From Bacteroidales bacterium (lineage in GTDB: Bacteria; Bacteroidota; Bacteroidia; Bacteroidales; UBA932), in NCBI GenBank assembly GCA_016290835.1, contig JAEEVG010000015.1:1-45960 (forward strand): a stretch of DNA of 45,960 nucleotides. Reading direction: 5' to 3'. The notes under the pieces are model-generated. The model was not told where the DNA came from, ran no database searches, and saw only the letters and a program-made list of their open reading frames with translations. Shown piece after piece: positions 16,853 through 24,345 of the stretch. The first letter of the stretch is position 1, and every line of letters begins with the position of its first letter. The position numbers and the translations under genes were made by a program.

Positions 16853-18226
16853 TTATTGGTTGATTACTTTGCCGGCCTCGTTGCGCAGGATGGCATCCAC
16901 AAGCCGGACTTCGATATTTTTGTGAAAAAGATGGGTCTTGTCTTCGATGAAAGCAGGGAGCACTTCCACCAGGGCAGGGTCCGTGACCAGCACGACCAGA
17001 CGCTCGTCATCCCCCTTGCAATAGCAATCGGCCTTATACTCCTGCCGGATCAAGTTCTCCACCTCGTCCAGCCCGATACGCAGACCGAAAATCTTCAGGA
17101 ACCTCCCCAAGCGCCCGATGATGAAATAGCAGCCGTCGGCGTCGCGGCGGGCCAGGTCGCCCGTGTAGCGGACACCGTGGTTCTCGTCGCCCTTGAGCAG
17201 GTCCTCCGGACCATAGGCATAGCCCAGGGTCACATTCTCGCCGCGATAGACCATCTCGCCGCTCGCTTCTCCTTCAAAGGTCTCGACGCCGTCGGCGTCC
17301 ACGATGGAGAGCTGCCCACCGGGCTCGGCGAAGCCGATGCTGCAGGTCTTCTCCAAAGCGAGTTCCGCCGGCAGATAGGCCATGCGGGCCGTGCACTCCG
17401 ACTGCCCGTAAGTCGCGACAAACTGCTTGCCCTTGTCGCGGGCATACTCCGCCAGCGTACGGAACATCTCAGGAGTCAGTTTGCCTCCGCCCTGCGTGAT
17501 GATACGCAGCTTCGGAAGATCCATCCGCGTAAAGCGCATTTTCATCAGCAGTTCGTAGCTGTACGGCACGCCCGTGAAACTGGTCGCCTCTTTGAGCATG
17601 GCCCAGAAGCCGCGGTCGAGCAGCGAGCGGCCCGAGAGCAGAATGGTCGCACCGGCAAGCAGGTGGGAAGAGATTACCGACAAGCCCATCGTGTAGTGCA
17701 TCGGGAGGACCGCCATTGCGCGCTCGTCTGCGGTCAGACCGAACATGCGGCGCACATTGTCGGCGTTGGCCTCGATGTTGCGATAGCTGTGACGCACCAG
17801 TTTCGGACTCCCGGTCGAGCCGGAAGTCGGCAACAACATCGAGAGATCCCCGTACAGGGGCGCGCTCCCGAAACCGGTTTTGCGCAGCACATAACCGTGG
17901 GCACGGAAAACGATTTCGTAGGGAAAATCCATCCCCTCCGGCGCCCAGAGATAGGCCGGCCGATAAAGGTCGCGCAAATGCTCATACAACCCGGCTTCCG
18001 TCTTCGCACTCAGAATCAACGGCACGATCCGGTTCGACAGCGAGGCGGTGTAGCCCAGCAGCGAGCCGATCCGGTTTTCAGCCAGCAAGAAGATCAGCGA
18101 ACGGGTGGGAAGCTGCGTGCCGAATTCCGCAGAGAAATCACAGATCTCCCCGTAACTCAACTGCTCTCCGCTGTCGTCAATGACAGCAAGAGCAGTACGG
18201 TCTTTTTTATCAAGGTCCAGGAACAT
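16853..18226 (-). CDS. AMP-dependent acyl ligase (ANL superfamily)
   Basis: A 457-residue adenylate-forming enzyme that would activate a carboxylic acid and load it on an acyl carrier protein. Motifs: P-loop TSGSTGSPK (134-142), ATYGQSECTARM near 280, YTGDLARRDADGCYFIIGR with the hinge aspartate near 370, IFGLRIGLDEVE, and the C-terminal catalytic lysine K453 in GKVINQ. The protein is shorter than acetyl-CoA synthetases and resembles stand-alone acyl-ACP or D-alanine-carrier ligases. It lies 2 bp upstream of the first ACP and 6 bp downstream of an SDR gene. The acid it uses cannot be read from sequence. Confidence 0.9.
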   Translation of the reverse strand: MFLDLDKKDRTALAVIDDSGEQLSYGEICDFSAEFGTQLPTRSLIFLLAENRIGSLLGYTASLSNRIVPLILSAKTEAGLYEHLRDLYRPAYLWAPEGMDFPYEIVFRAHGYVLRKTGFGSAPLYGDLSMLLPTSGSTGSPKLVRHSYRNIEANADNVRRMFGLTADERAMAVLPMHYTMGLSVISSHLLAGATILLSGRSLLDRGFWAMLKEATSFTGVPYSYELLMKMRFTRMDLPKLRIITQGGGKLTPEMFRTLAEYARDKGKQFVATYGQSECTARMAYLPAELALEKTCSIGFAEPGGQLSIVDADGVETFEGEASGEMVYRGENVTLGYAYGPEDLLKGDENHGVRYTGDLARRDADGCYFIIGRLGRFLKIFGLRIGLDEVENLIRQEYKADCYCKGDDERLVVLVTDPALVEVLPAFIEDKTHLFHKNIEVRLVDAILRNEAGKVINQ

Positions 18227-18232
18227 ACAGAC

Positions 18233-18988
18233 TTAGATAGAAGCGCAGCCATCCACCCCGAGGATGTGGCCGCTGATATAGGAAGCCCGGTCGGAGGCCA
18301 GGAAGGACACGGCATTGGCAACATCCTGCGGCGTGCCGAGCCGTCCCAGGGCGATGCGGCTGATCCGCTGGTCGATCTTGTCGCCGGAGGCCTCGTAGAG
18401 TTCTTCGAAACGCTCGGTCTTGATGATGCCGGGCGCGACGGCGTTCACGCGGATCTGCTGCGGGGAGAGTTCCTTGGCCGCCGATTTGGTAAGGGCGATC
18501 ACGGCGCCCTTGGTGGACGAATAGGCCACCTGTCCGGGCGAACCGACCACGCCAGTGATGGAGGCGATGTTGACGATGCTCCCCCCGCCCGTGCGGGCCA
18601 TCAGGCGCGCGGCGAGCTGGATCATATCGATCACGGCGAACACGTTGACACTGAACATCTTTTCCAGCAGGGGCTTGGTCACCATCCCGAGTTTCTGGTT
18701 CTGGATGATGGCCGCATTGTTGACCACCACGTCGATGCGGCCCTCGGCCTTGTAGATACCCATCAGGCCCGCTTTCAGCGCTGCCGTATCCGTCACGTCG
18801 AAACACACGGGGACGACCCGGGTGCCATTGCGCCGGGCGCATTCTTCGGCCCATCCGGGCATATCCCCCGGCTGGAGGTCGTTGACATAGACGATGGCAC
18901 CGTCTGCGGCGAATTGCTCGGCAATCACCCGCCCGATCCCCCGGCCCGCGCCGGTGATCAAGGCTATTTTGTTCTCAAGGAGTTTCAT
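18233..18988 (-). CDS. SDR-family reductase (FabG-like)
   Basis: A 251-residue classical short-chain dehydrogenase/reductase. It has the cofactor motif TGAGRGIG (12-19), NNAA near 90-93, the catalytic serine in IASITG and Y156-x3-K160 in AYSSTKGA. Overall it most resembles 3-oxoacyl-ACP reductase FabG. In context it would reduce a keto group on the acyl-ACP intermediate made by the KAS III of the same operon. The start is 3 bp after the stop of the next SDR gene. Confidence 0.9.
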   Translation of the reverse strand: MKLLENKIALITGAGRGIGRVIAEQFAADGAIVYVNDLQPGDMPGWAEECARRNGTRVVPVCFDVTDTAALKAGLMGIYKAEGRIDVVVNNAAIIQNQKLGMVTKPLLEKMFSVNVFAVIDMIQLAARLMARTGGGSIVNIASITGVVGSPGQVAYSSTKGAVIALTKSAAKELSPQQIRVNAVAPGIIKTERFEELYEASGDKIDQRISRIALGRLGTPQDVANAVSFLASDRASYISGHILGVDGCASI

Positions 18989-18991
18989 AGG

Positions 18992-19741
18992 CTAACTCAA
19001 TGTCATTCCGCCGTCGATCTTCAGCGCCGTACCCGTCACGAAAGAAGAGGCATCCGAAAGAAGATAGGCGATCCCCAAAGCGATATCTTGCGGTTGAGCG
19101 AAACGCCCCAGGGGATAGTTGCGCATCTCCTGCTGCTTTTCCTCTTCGGTAAAGCCTCCGATCAGGCCCGTTTCAACCATCCCGGGATTAACCGTATTGC
19201 ACCGGATTCCCTTTGGGCCCAACTCCAGCGCAACCGTTCGCATAAAAGCATCAATTCCGCACTTGGTCGTCGCGTAGATTGCATTTCCGAGGGAGACCCG
19301 ATATACACCGGCAGCGGATGCGGTCAGCACAATGGATCCGCCCTTATTGATTTTTTTCTTACGCAAGAGCGATTTGGTCAGCAGGATGGGGGCATTCAGA
19401 TTGATCTGCTGGACGCGAAGGAGTTCCTCTTCTTTGATGAAAGGAACGGGAGTCAGTCTCATCACACCTGCATTACAGACAAGTCCATCCAGTTGCGGTG
19501 AAGTCTCGACCAGGGCCGAGAGGCCGGCAGGATCCGTCAAGTCGGCTAGCACCGTCTGATGAGAGCGACCTGTCTGCTCCAGAAGAGCAGCCGTTTCCCG
19601 GAGGGCATCCTCCCGGATATCCGTCAAGATCAGCGTCGCGCCCAATTTGGCACACTCAATCGAGGTGGCGCGGCCGATACCACCGGCTGCCCCCGTCACC
19701 AAGATGGTCTTCCCCTCCAGGGAGAAAGGATTGTATCCCAT
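18992..19741 (-). CDS. SDR-family reductase (second in cassette)
   Basis: A 249-residue classical SDR with TGAAGGIG (16-23), CNAGV near 89-93, the serine in LTASAAGV and Y156-x3-K160 in IYATTKCG. It is clearly different in sequence from its neighbour at 18,233-18,988, so the two are probably not redundant; two reductions at different positions of an acyl chain, or one on the acyl chain and one on a sugar, are both possible. Its start codon overlaps the last base of the upstream ACP stop (19,741). Confidence 0.9.
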   Translation of the reverse strand: MGYNPFSLEGKTILVTGAAGGIGRATSIECAKLGATLILTDIREDALRETAALLEQTGRSHQTVLADLTDPAGLSALVETSPQLDGLVCNAGVMRLTPVPFIKEEELLRVQQINLNAPILLTKSLLRKKKINKGGSIVLTASAAGVYRVSLGNAIYATTKCGIDAFMRTVALELGPKGIRCNTVNPGMVETGLIGGFTEEEKQQEMRNYPLGRFAQPQDIALGIAYLLSDASSFVTGTALKIDGGMTLS

Positions 19742-19974
19742 CAGGCCAGTTTAGCTTGGACGATATTGAAAAGATCCTGGATGGTCTCGGCTTCCCGCAT
19801 ATCCGCGCCCTTCAAGGCAATGCCATACTCCTCATCCACCATAGCGATAACGGACAGGCTGATCAGGGAGGACCATTCATCCAGATCCCGGAAAATGGTC
19901 TCCGGGGTGAAGGCAGCTGCTTCAGTCTCCTCGAATTGTTCCGCAAAATGATTGACAAATTCTTGCAGTTCCAT
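19741..19974 (-). CDS. Acyl carrier protein (second in the locus)
   Basis: A 77-residue acidic protein with the carrier-protein helix pattern. The phosphopantetheine serine is S36 in LDEWSSLISLSV, with SSL in place of DSL; the preceding Trp is shared with the other ACP in this locus. Two different ACPs in one cassette suggest separate starter and extender carriers. It begins 49 bp downstream of the YjbH-like gene and overlaps the SDR by one base. Confidence 0.88.
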   Translation of the reverse strand: MELQEFVNHFAEQFEETEAAAFTPETIFRDLDEWSSLISLSVIAMVDEEYGIALKGADMREAETIQDLFNIVQAKLA

Positions 19975-20023
19975 AATAATTTTGAATTAATTAGTTAAGT
20001 ATTGATTGATATTCTGTCATCGA

Positions 20024-20812
20024 TTATTTCAGCAACCCCACCTTGAAGCGGAGACCGAAGTTGATCCACTTGAAGTTCTGCCACTCGAACATCCCCTCGA
20101 AGCGGTTGTCCCAGATGGAGATGATGCAACCTACGTTGGGTGTGCGGGAGTCATATTCGGCGATCAGGTCGATGTGGTCCAGAATCCAGCGGTCCTGAAG
20201 CCAGACCGGACGCCAGGTCAAGCCGGCACAGGGGCCGTTGATCGGATAGTCCTTGCGCCAGTTGAACTGGTAGCCGGCGTGCAGGCCCACCCGGCCCCAG
20301 CCGGTGGACAGATGCTTGGACATCACCGCAAAATTGCGGTTGAAGAAAGCGTTTCCACCTTTGGAAACGTCCGCAGTGATGTAGTTCCCTCCCCGCGCGC
20401 CGGTGGTGGGGTCGCTGATACCCACGACCAGGGCGGGCATCCATTTCAGGCCGAATTCCCCTTCTTTCAACAGTTGGAATCGCCCCGTGAAATGCCGGTC
20501 CTGGTTGAACATTACCTTGTCCCGCCAGGAGGGATTCGGCTTGCGTTTGCCATCGAAAATCGTGCAGACATAGCCGAGTTCCAGCCGGCTCCAAAAGGTG
20601 ATGGCGAAGCCGTACTGGAAGGTGTCGTAGCCCCAGCCGGAGGAGGACAGGGAATGCTTGTTCAGATAGTTGTTGGTGATCATGAACGTCCCGTCCGGCT
20701 GCATCTCGGCCGTGGGCATCTGCAGAAGCCCGGTGCTGCTGTCGGCGAACTGCGCGCGGGCGACCCAACCTGACAGACAGGTGAGCAGGAAGATCAAAAC
20801 GGCTCTTTTCAC
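20024..20812 (-). CDS. YjbH-like outer-membrane exopolysaccharide protein
   Basis: A 262-residue exported protein with a signal peptide (cleavage likely after WVARA, before QFAD). The start of the mature part, SSTGLLQMPTAEMQPDGTF, resembles the YjbH domain (PF06082), and alternating aromatic strands (GFAITFWSRLELGYV, HAGYQFNW, NFGLRFKVGLL) suggest a beta-barrel ending in the outer membrane. YjbH proteins accompany exopolysaccharide production, probably in export or surface retention; the exact role is unknown. It starts directly after the upxY stop codon with no spacer. Confidence 0.8.
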   Translation of the reverse strand: MKRAVLIFLLTCLSGWVARAQFADSSTGLLQMPTAEMQPDGTFMITNNYLNKHSLSSSGWGYDTFQYGFAITFWSRLELGYVCTIFDGKRKPNPSWRDKVMFNQDRHFTGRFQLLKEGEFGLKWMPALVVGISDPTTGARGGNYITADVSKGGNAFFNRNFAVMSKHLSTGWGRVGLHAGYQFNWRKDYPINGPCAGLTWRPVWLQDRWILDHIDLIAEYDSRTPNVGCIISIWDNRFEGMFEWQNFKWINFGLRFKVGLLK

Positions 20813-21385
20813 TTAATCAATCTTTTCCAGGTAACTGGGGTGGATGTAACTGACCGCCACCACGGCGATTCCGGTCACGGAAACGACAAGTTTGCGGTCT
20901 TTTTTGATGCGTTTGATATAGCCTTCGGCACCTTTGTAGATGCCGCCGGTCACGCGGACGCGGTCGCCCGTGTGATATTCGGGAGCGTCCGCCCCGAAAT
21001 ACTTGACATTGCGTCCCGCATCAGCGGAGGTGACGAGGATGAAAGAACGCATCTCTTCGTCCCGGATAGGTCCCGGCTTGCGGGTATCGGGATCGGTGTA
21101 ATACATGAAATCCTCATTGTGATCCCGCTTGAAATCGATCAGCCACTGCTCGGGACAGCGCACGAACATCAACGAGGGGATCAGCTGCTTCTCGACATAG
21201 ATCAGCTGCCCCTTGTCGAATTGCTCCACGGTGTGGAGCGGGACATAGGTTTCATAACCCGCCGGAGCAAGCAGGGATTGCAGGTAAATCACCCGGTTGA
21301 AAAAAACCTTGAGGGCGTACCAGTGCAGGCCTTCCGGAGACGGTTCTAAAAGATTTGGTGACACGATTGAGGAAATATCTTCCAC
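20813..21385 (-). CDS. upxY: UpxY-family transcription antiterminator (NusG paralogue)
   Basis: A 190-residue specialised NusG paralogue that in Bacteroides binds the polymerase at its own operon's leader and prevents premature termination. The NGN domain covers LHWYALKVFFNRVIYLQ to about residue 115; the KOW domain includes YHTGDRVRVTGGIYKGAEGYI (about 133-153). It is the first gene of the polysaccharide operon, as for other UpxY genes. The start used is GTG at 21,385, since no in-frame ATG is available; a second GTG seven codons on is possible. The start lies 2 bp from a strong leader hairpin (21,388-21,414), suggesting translational control. No UpxZ gene is seen nearby. Confidence 0.9.
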   Translation of the reverse strand: MEDISSIVSPNLLEPSPEGLHWYALKVFFNRVIYLQSLLAPAGYETYVPLHTVEQFDKGQLIYVEKQLIPSLMFVRCPEQWLIDFKRDHNEDFMYYTDPDTRKPGPIRDEEMRSFILVTSADAGRNVKYFGADAPEYHTGDRVRVTGGIYKGAEGYIKRIKKDRKLVVSVTGIAVVAVSYIHPSYLEKID

Positions 21386-21387
21386 TC

Positions 21388-21414
21388 CCCGGCCTTCCGG
21401 GACGGAATGCCGGG
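21388..21414 (-). promoter_or_regulatory. Leader hairpin 3, next to the upxY start
   Basis: On the transcribed strand the arms are CCCGGC and GCCGGG (6 bp), then one a/g mismatch, then TTCC and GGAA (4 bp) around a GTCCC loop. The hairpin ends 2 bases before the GTG start of upxY, so it would block ribosome access. There is no U-tract, so it is not an intrinsic terminator. Confidence 0.6.
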
Positions 21415-21453
21415 CTGAATTCGGATTTGCGGGGACCTCCCGGCGACAACTGT

Positions 21454-21469
21454 GCTCCTATCCAAGAGC
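21454..21469 (-). promoter_or_regulatory. Leader hairpin 2 with GGAT loop
   Basis: Transcribed-strand sequence GCTCTT[GGAT]AGGAGC: six pairs including one G-U wobble, closed by T-A, with a GGAT tetraloop. The loop and its closing T-A pair are the same as in hairpin 1, which is unlikely to be chance in a 130-nt leader. Confidence 0.55.
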
Positions 21470-21492
21470 CGATGTTGTAAATCCTGATGCAC

Positions 21493-21510
21493 CCGTCCTA
21501 TCCAGGACGG
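21493..21510 (-). promoter_or_regulatory. Leader hairpin 1 with GGAT loop
   Basis: Transcribed-strand sequence CCGTCCT[GGAT]AGGACGG, a perfect 7-bp stem with a GGAT tetraloop, starting about six bases from the predicted transcription start. Position and structure fit an RNA element read by the UpxY-modified polymerase. Confidence 0.65.
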
Positions 21511-21520
21511 AATGCCAGCA

Positions 21521-21552
21521 CAAAGATACGCACAAAAAGGGAATTTGCCAAA
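21521..21552 (-). promoter_or_regulatory. Promoter of the polysaccharide operon
   Basis: A -33 TTTG (21,552-21,549) and a -7 TATCTTTG (21,528-21,521) are 20 nt apart, an exact match to the Bacteroidota vegetative promoter. Start of transcription would be about 21,516. It lies just downstream of the clostripain stop codon. I found no inverted repeats flanking it, so it does not look invertible like most capsule promoters of Bacteroides fragilis. Confidence 0.8.
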
Positions 21553-21558
21553 AAGAAA

Positions 21559-22788
21559 TTATGGCAGCAGCCGGACCCTGTCGTTCCAATCGAACTGCTT
21601 ATAGAACGCATTGAGGCGGGGTCGGACAGTCTCCGGGATATAGACCGACAGACCGCAGCAGCGCTCCAGCGGAAGGTCGAAGAAAGTGGGGGTCTCGGCG
21701 TGGTAGAGCACACAGCGGGAGAGGGCCTCATCCAGGGTTGCGAGTTCGCTCTGCGAAGCGCCTAACTGCACGCAGAGATCCCGCAAGTCATAGAAGCATC
21801 GATACGGACTGGAATTGTAATAATATCGCTGAACCGTCTTGATCAGACCGGGCACTAGCGCGTTGCGATGGGCGGAGAGAATCCGGGCGAAAGCATCTGC
21901 CAGATCACCCAATGCCGAGCAGTCCACCAGGGCGATGGTGGCGGAGCGATAACTGCCGCTCTGGGAGTCATAGAAATCGAAATACTCCTGGCAATAGGTC
22001 CGCAGGTCCGCCTCCGGGCCGCTGAGCATATCCCAGGACAAAGTCTTGTAAATCATCCCGGTATCCATCACCTCGGTCGGCGATACCACCAGGTAGTCGC
22101 AGATATCCTTGAACATCCAGGCCACCTCGACCGCCCCCATCAGGCAGGCATCGAGGATCAGATAATCCAGTTTCATCGGGATGGCCTGGGCGAAATCGGA
22201 AACATCCATCCAATTGACCCGGATGCGCGAACCCGTACCGGAATACTGGTTGGCGAGCGCCTTGGTCGGCGGCCATTGCCGCTCCGGCTCCACGGCCCGG
22301 GAACGGAGGTATGAAGACTCGGTATAGGACTCGTAATCAGCCGGGAGCCAGCCTGTTCCGTGGGAGGAAACCAGCATCCCGTAATGCTCTGAAGGATACA
22401 TCTGCTGAATATCCTCCAACGCAGAACGGACCGCCTCTTTGGAGGCCGGCCGGGCAATGCCCTCATAGACTTTCACGGTGTCCATGACCGTCTGGCCGCG
22501 GGCGCCGCGATAAATCCGGACCAAGACCGGGTCGTTGGGAGTGACGTAATCGGCTCCGTCGGAGAGGTGGCAGTAGGCGACGATGGCCTTGTCGGAGGAC
22601 AGGGAGGGGAGGATCCCTTCGCCGATCTCTTCATAATCCAGCCCCAGCTGGTAATAGAGGTTGTTATAGCCCAGGGCGTAATAAATGAGGACCTGCTTGA
22701 AAGGCCCTTTGTGGGGGATGTCGAAACCGTTGCAGGCCGACAGAAGCACTGCGGCGAGCACGAGGATGTATGCCTTGATCCGTCTCAT
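21559..22788 (-). CDS. Clostripain-related (C11) cysteine peptidase lipoprotein
   Basis: A lipoprotein peptidase of family C11 (about 409 residues). The N-terminus [19 protein letters not shown] ends in a lipobox with lipidated C19. The His-Cys dyad is H143 in [12 protein letters not shown] and C215 in [12 protein letters not shown], both in typical context; C11 enzymes cleave after Arg or Lys. ATG at 22,788 is preferred over TTG at 22,797. The gene is divergent from rmlA and ends just before the operon promoter of the polysaccharide locus, so its terminal codons lie next to that promoter. Substrate unknown. Confidence 0.88.
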   Translation of the reverse strand: MRRIKAYILVLAAVLLSACNGFDIPHKGPFKQVLIYYALGYNNLYYQLGLDYEEIGEGILPSLSSDKAIVAYCHLSDGADYVTPNDPVLVRIYRGARGQTVMDTVKVYEGIARPASKEAVRSALEDIQQMYPSEHYGMLVSSHGTGWLPADYESYTESSYLRSRAVEPERQWPPTKALANQYSGTGSRIRVNWMDVSDFAQAIPMKLDYLILDACLMGAVEVAWMFKDICDYLVVSPTEVMDTGMIYKTLSWDMLSGPEADLRTYCQEYFDFYDSQSGSYRSATIALVDCSALGDLADAFARILSAHRNALVPGLIKTVQRYYYNSSPYRCFYDLRDLCVQLGASQSELATLDEALSRCVLYHAETPTFFDLPLERCCGLSVYIPETVRPRLNAFYKQFDWNDRVRLLP

Positions 22789-22844
22789 CGACGGCAAAAT
22801 TAAACAAACTGCGCGAAATAACTACCCAAGCGGAAAAGTTTTTG

Positions 22845-22852
22845 TAATTTTG
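22845..22852 (+). promoter_or_regulatory. Probable -7 element for rmlACD
   Basis: TAATTTTG matches TAnnTTTG 24 bp before the rmlA ATG. I see no good TTTG at the expected -33 position, so the call rests on one box only. Confidence 0.5.
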
Positions 22853-22876
22853 TGCGAAAACATCACGTTTACCCAT

Positions 22877-23770
22877 ATGAAAGGCATCGTCCTTGCCGGC
22901 GGCTCCGGCACCCGGCTCTACCCGATCACGAAAGGAGTCAGCAAACAGTTGCTGCCCATCTACGACAAGCCGATGGTCTATTATCCCATCAGCGTGCTGA
23001 TGCTCGCGGGCATACGCGACATCCTGGTCATCAGCACCCCGCAGGACCTCCCGGGCTTCAAACGTCTGCTGGGCGACGGCTCCGACTATGGCGTACATTT
23101 CTCCTATGCGGAGCAACCCTCTCCGGACGGCCTCGCCCAGGCCTTCCTCATCGGCGAGGAGTTCATCGGCGATGACTGCGTGTGCCTGGTCCTGGGGGAC
23201 AACATCTTCCACGGCAACAATTTCACCCCGCTCCTCAAGGAGGCGGTCCGCGCCGCCGAGCAGGATGCCAAGGCCACGGTCTTCGGCTACTGGGTGGACG
23301 ATCCGGAGCGCTACGGCGTGGCGGAAATCGACGCGGAGGGCAACTGTCTGTCCATCGAAGAGAAGCCGAAGGAGCCCAAGAGCAACTACGCCGTGGTCGG
23401 CCTGTATTTCTATCCCAACAAAGTGGTGGACGTGGCCAAGCAGATCAAACCCTCCCCGCGCGGCGAACTGGAGATCACGAGCGTGAACCAGCAGTTCCTC
23501 TCCGACCGGGAATTGAAGGTCCAGACCCTGGGCCGCGGCTTCGCCTGGCTGGACACCGGCACCCACGACAGCCTCGCCGAGGCCTCCATCTTCGTGGAGG
23601 TCATCGAGAAGCGCCAGGGGCTCAAGATCGCCTGCCTGGAAGGCATCGCCTACCACCGCGGCTGGATCGACGAAGCGCGGATGCGCGAACTTGCACGTCC
23701 GATGCTCAAGAACCAATATGGGCAGTACCTGCTCAAATGCATCGAGGACGAAAAACAACGCCGCAGGTAA
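22877..23770 (+). CDS. rmlA: Glucose-1-phosphate thymidylyltransferase
   Basis: Makes dTDP-glucose from dTTP and glucose-1-phosphate, the first step to dTDP-L-rhamnose. The 297-residue protein starts [18 protein letters not shown], with the pyrophosphorylase signature G-G-S-G-T-R-L, then [26 protein letters not shown] and [14 protein letters not shown]. Length and motifs match RmlA fully. The ATG at 22,877 is chosen because the glycine-rich loop must be N-terminal. The stop shares a base with the rmlC start. Confidence 0.96.
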   Translation: MKGIVLAGGSGTRLYPITKGVSKQLLPIYDKPMVYYPISVLMLAGIRDILVISTPQDLPGFKRLLGDGSDYGVHFSYAEQPSPDGLAQAFLIGEEFIGDDCVCLVLGDNIFHGNNFTPLLKEAVRAAEQDAKATVFGYWVDDPERYGVAEIDAEGNCLSIEEKPKEPKSNYAVVGLYFYPNKVVDVAKQIKPSPRGELEITSVNQQFLSDRELKVQTLGRGFAWLDTGTHDSLAEASIFVEVIEKRQGLKIACLEGIAYHRGWIDEARMRELARPMLKNQYGQYLLKCIEDEKQRRR

Positions 23771-24342
23771 TGGAAGTCATCAAAACCGATATCAAAGGCG
23801 TGCTCATCATTGAGCCGCGCGTCTTCCGGGATGCCCGGGGCTACTTCTTCGAGAGTTTCTCCCGCCGGGAGTTCGAGCAGCAGGTGGCCCCCGTCCTGGG
23901 TTACGATGTACGTTTCGTGCAGGACAACGAATCGATGTCCTGCTACGGTGTGGTCCGCGGCCTGCATTTCCAGCGGCCGCCCTTCGCGCAGAGCAAACTG
24001 GTGCGCTGCGTCCGGGGGAAGGTGCTCGACGTCGCGGTCGACCTGCGCAAGGGCTCACCCACCTTCGGGAAGCACGTGGCCACCGAACTCTCGGAGGACA
24101 ACCACCGGCAGTTCTTCATCCCGAAGGGCTTTGCCCACGGCTTCGCCGTCCTCAGTGAGGTGGCTGTCTTCCAATACAAATGCGATGAATTCTACCACCC
24201 CGAGGCGGATGCCGGCATCCAGTTGCTGGACCCCGCCCTCGGCATCGACTGGCAGGTCCCGGCGGAGCGGATGATCCTCAGCGAAAAGGATCGCATCCGC
24301 GCCTGCCTGGCGGACACCCCGATCGAGTTTGAATATACCTGA
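23770..24342 (+). CDS. rmlC: dTDP-4-dehydrorhamnose 3,5-epimerase
   Basis: Epimerises C3 and C5 of dTDP-4-keto-6-deoxyglucose. The 190-residue cupin starts [16 protein letters not shown], with FRDARGYFFESF near 17-28, the catalytic histidine in VVRGLHFQRPP (about 63), GKVLDVAVDLRKGSPTFG and IPKGFAHGFAVLS. ATG at 23,770 overlaps the rmlA stop by one base, so the two are translationally coupled. Confidence 0.96.
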   Translation: MEVIKTDIKGVLIIEPRVFRDARGYFFESFSRREFEQQVAPVLGYDVRFVQDNESMSCYGVVRGLHFQRPPFAQSKLVRCVRGKVLDVAVDLRKGSPTFGKHVATELSEDNHRQFFIPKGFAHGFAVLSEVAVFQYKCDEFYHPEADAGIQLLDPALGIDWQVPAERMILSEKDRIRACLADTPIEFEYT

Positions 24343-24345
24343 TTT

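Larger units (their letters stand above)
21400..21516 (-). repeat. 12-bp direct repeat in the upxY leader
   Basis: The 12-mer GGACGGAATGCC occurs at 21,400-21,411 and again at 21,505-21,516 (as read on the plus strand). One copy lies at the predicted 5' end of the transcript and forms the left arm of hairpin 1; the other lies inside hairpin 3. Because the copies are identical, the right arm of hairpin 1 can pair with either. Confidence 0.75.

Noticed and set aside
16703-19501. A 932-codon open frame on the plus strand, opposite the acyl cassette
   Set aside because: It lies antisense to four complete genes with clear catalytic motifs and tight spacing, and its translation shows no domain. 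GC-rich codon use removes stops from the opposite frame.
21493-21510. Hairpin 1 of the leader as an intrinsic terminator
   Set aside because: No U-tract follows it, and it lies almost at the transcription start.
21380-21600. Invertible promoter flanked by inverted repeats
   Set aside because: The repeats found here are direct or local hairpins; none flanks the promoter as an inverted pair.
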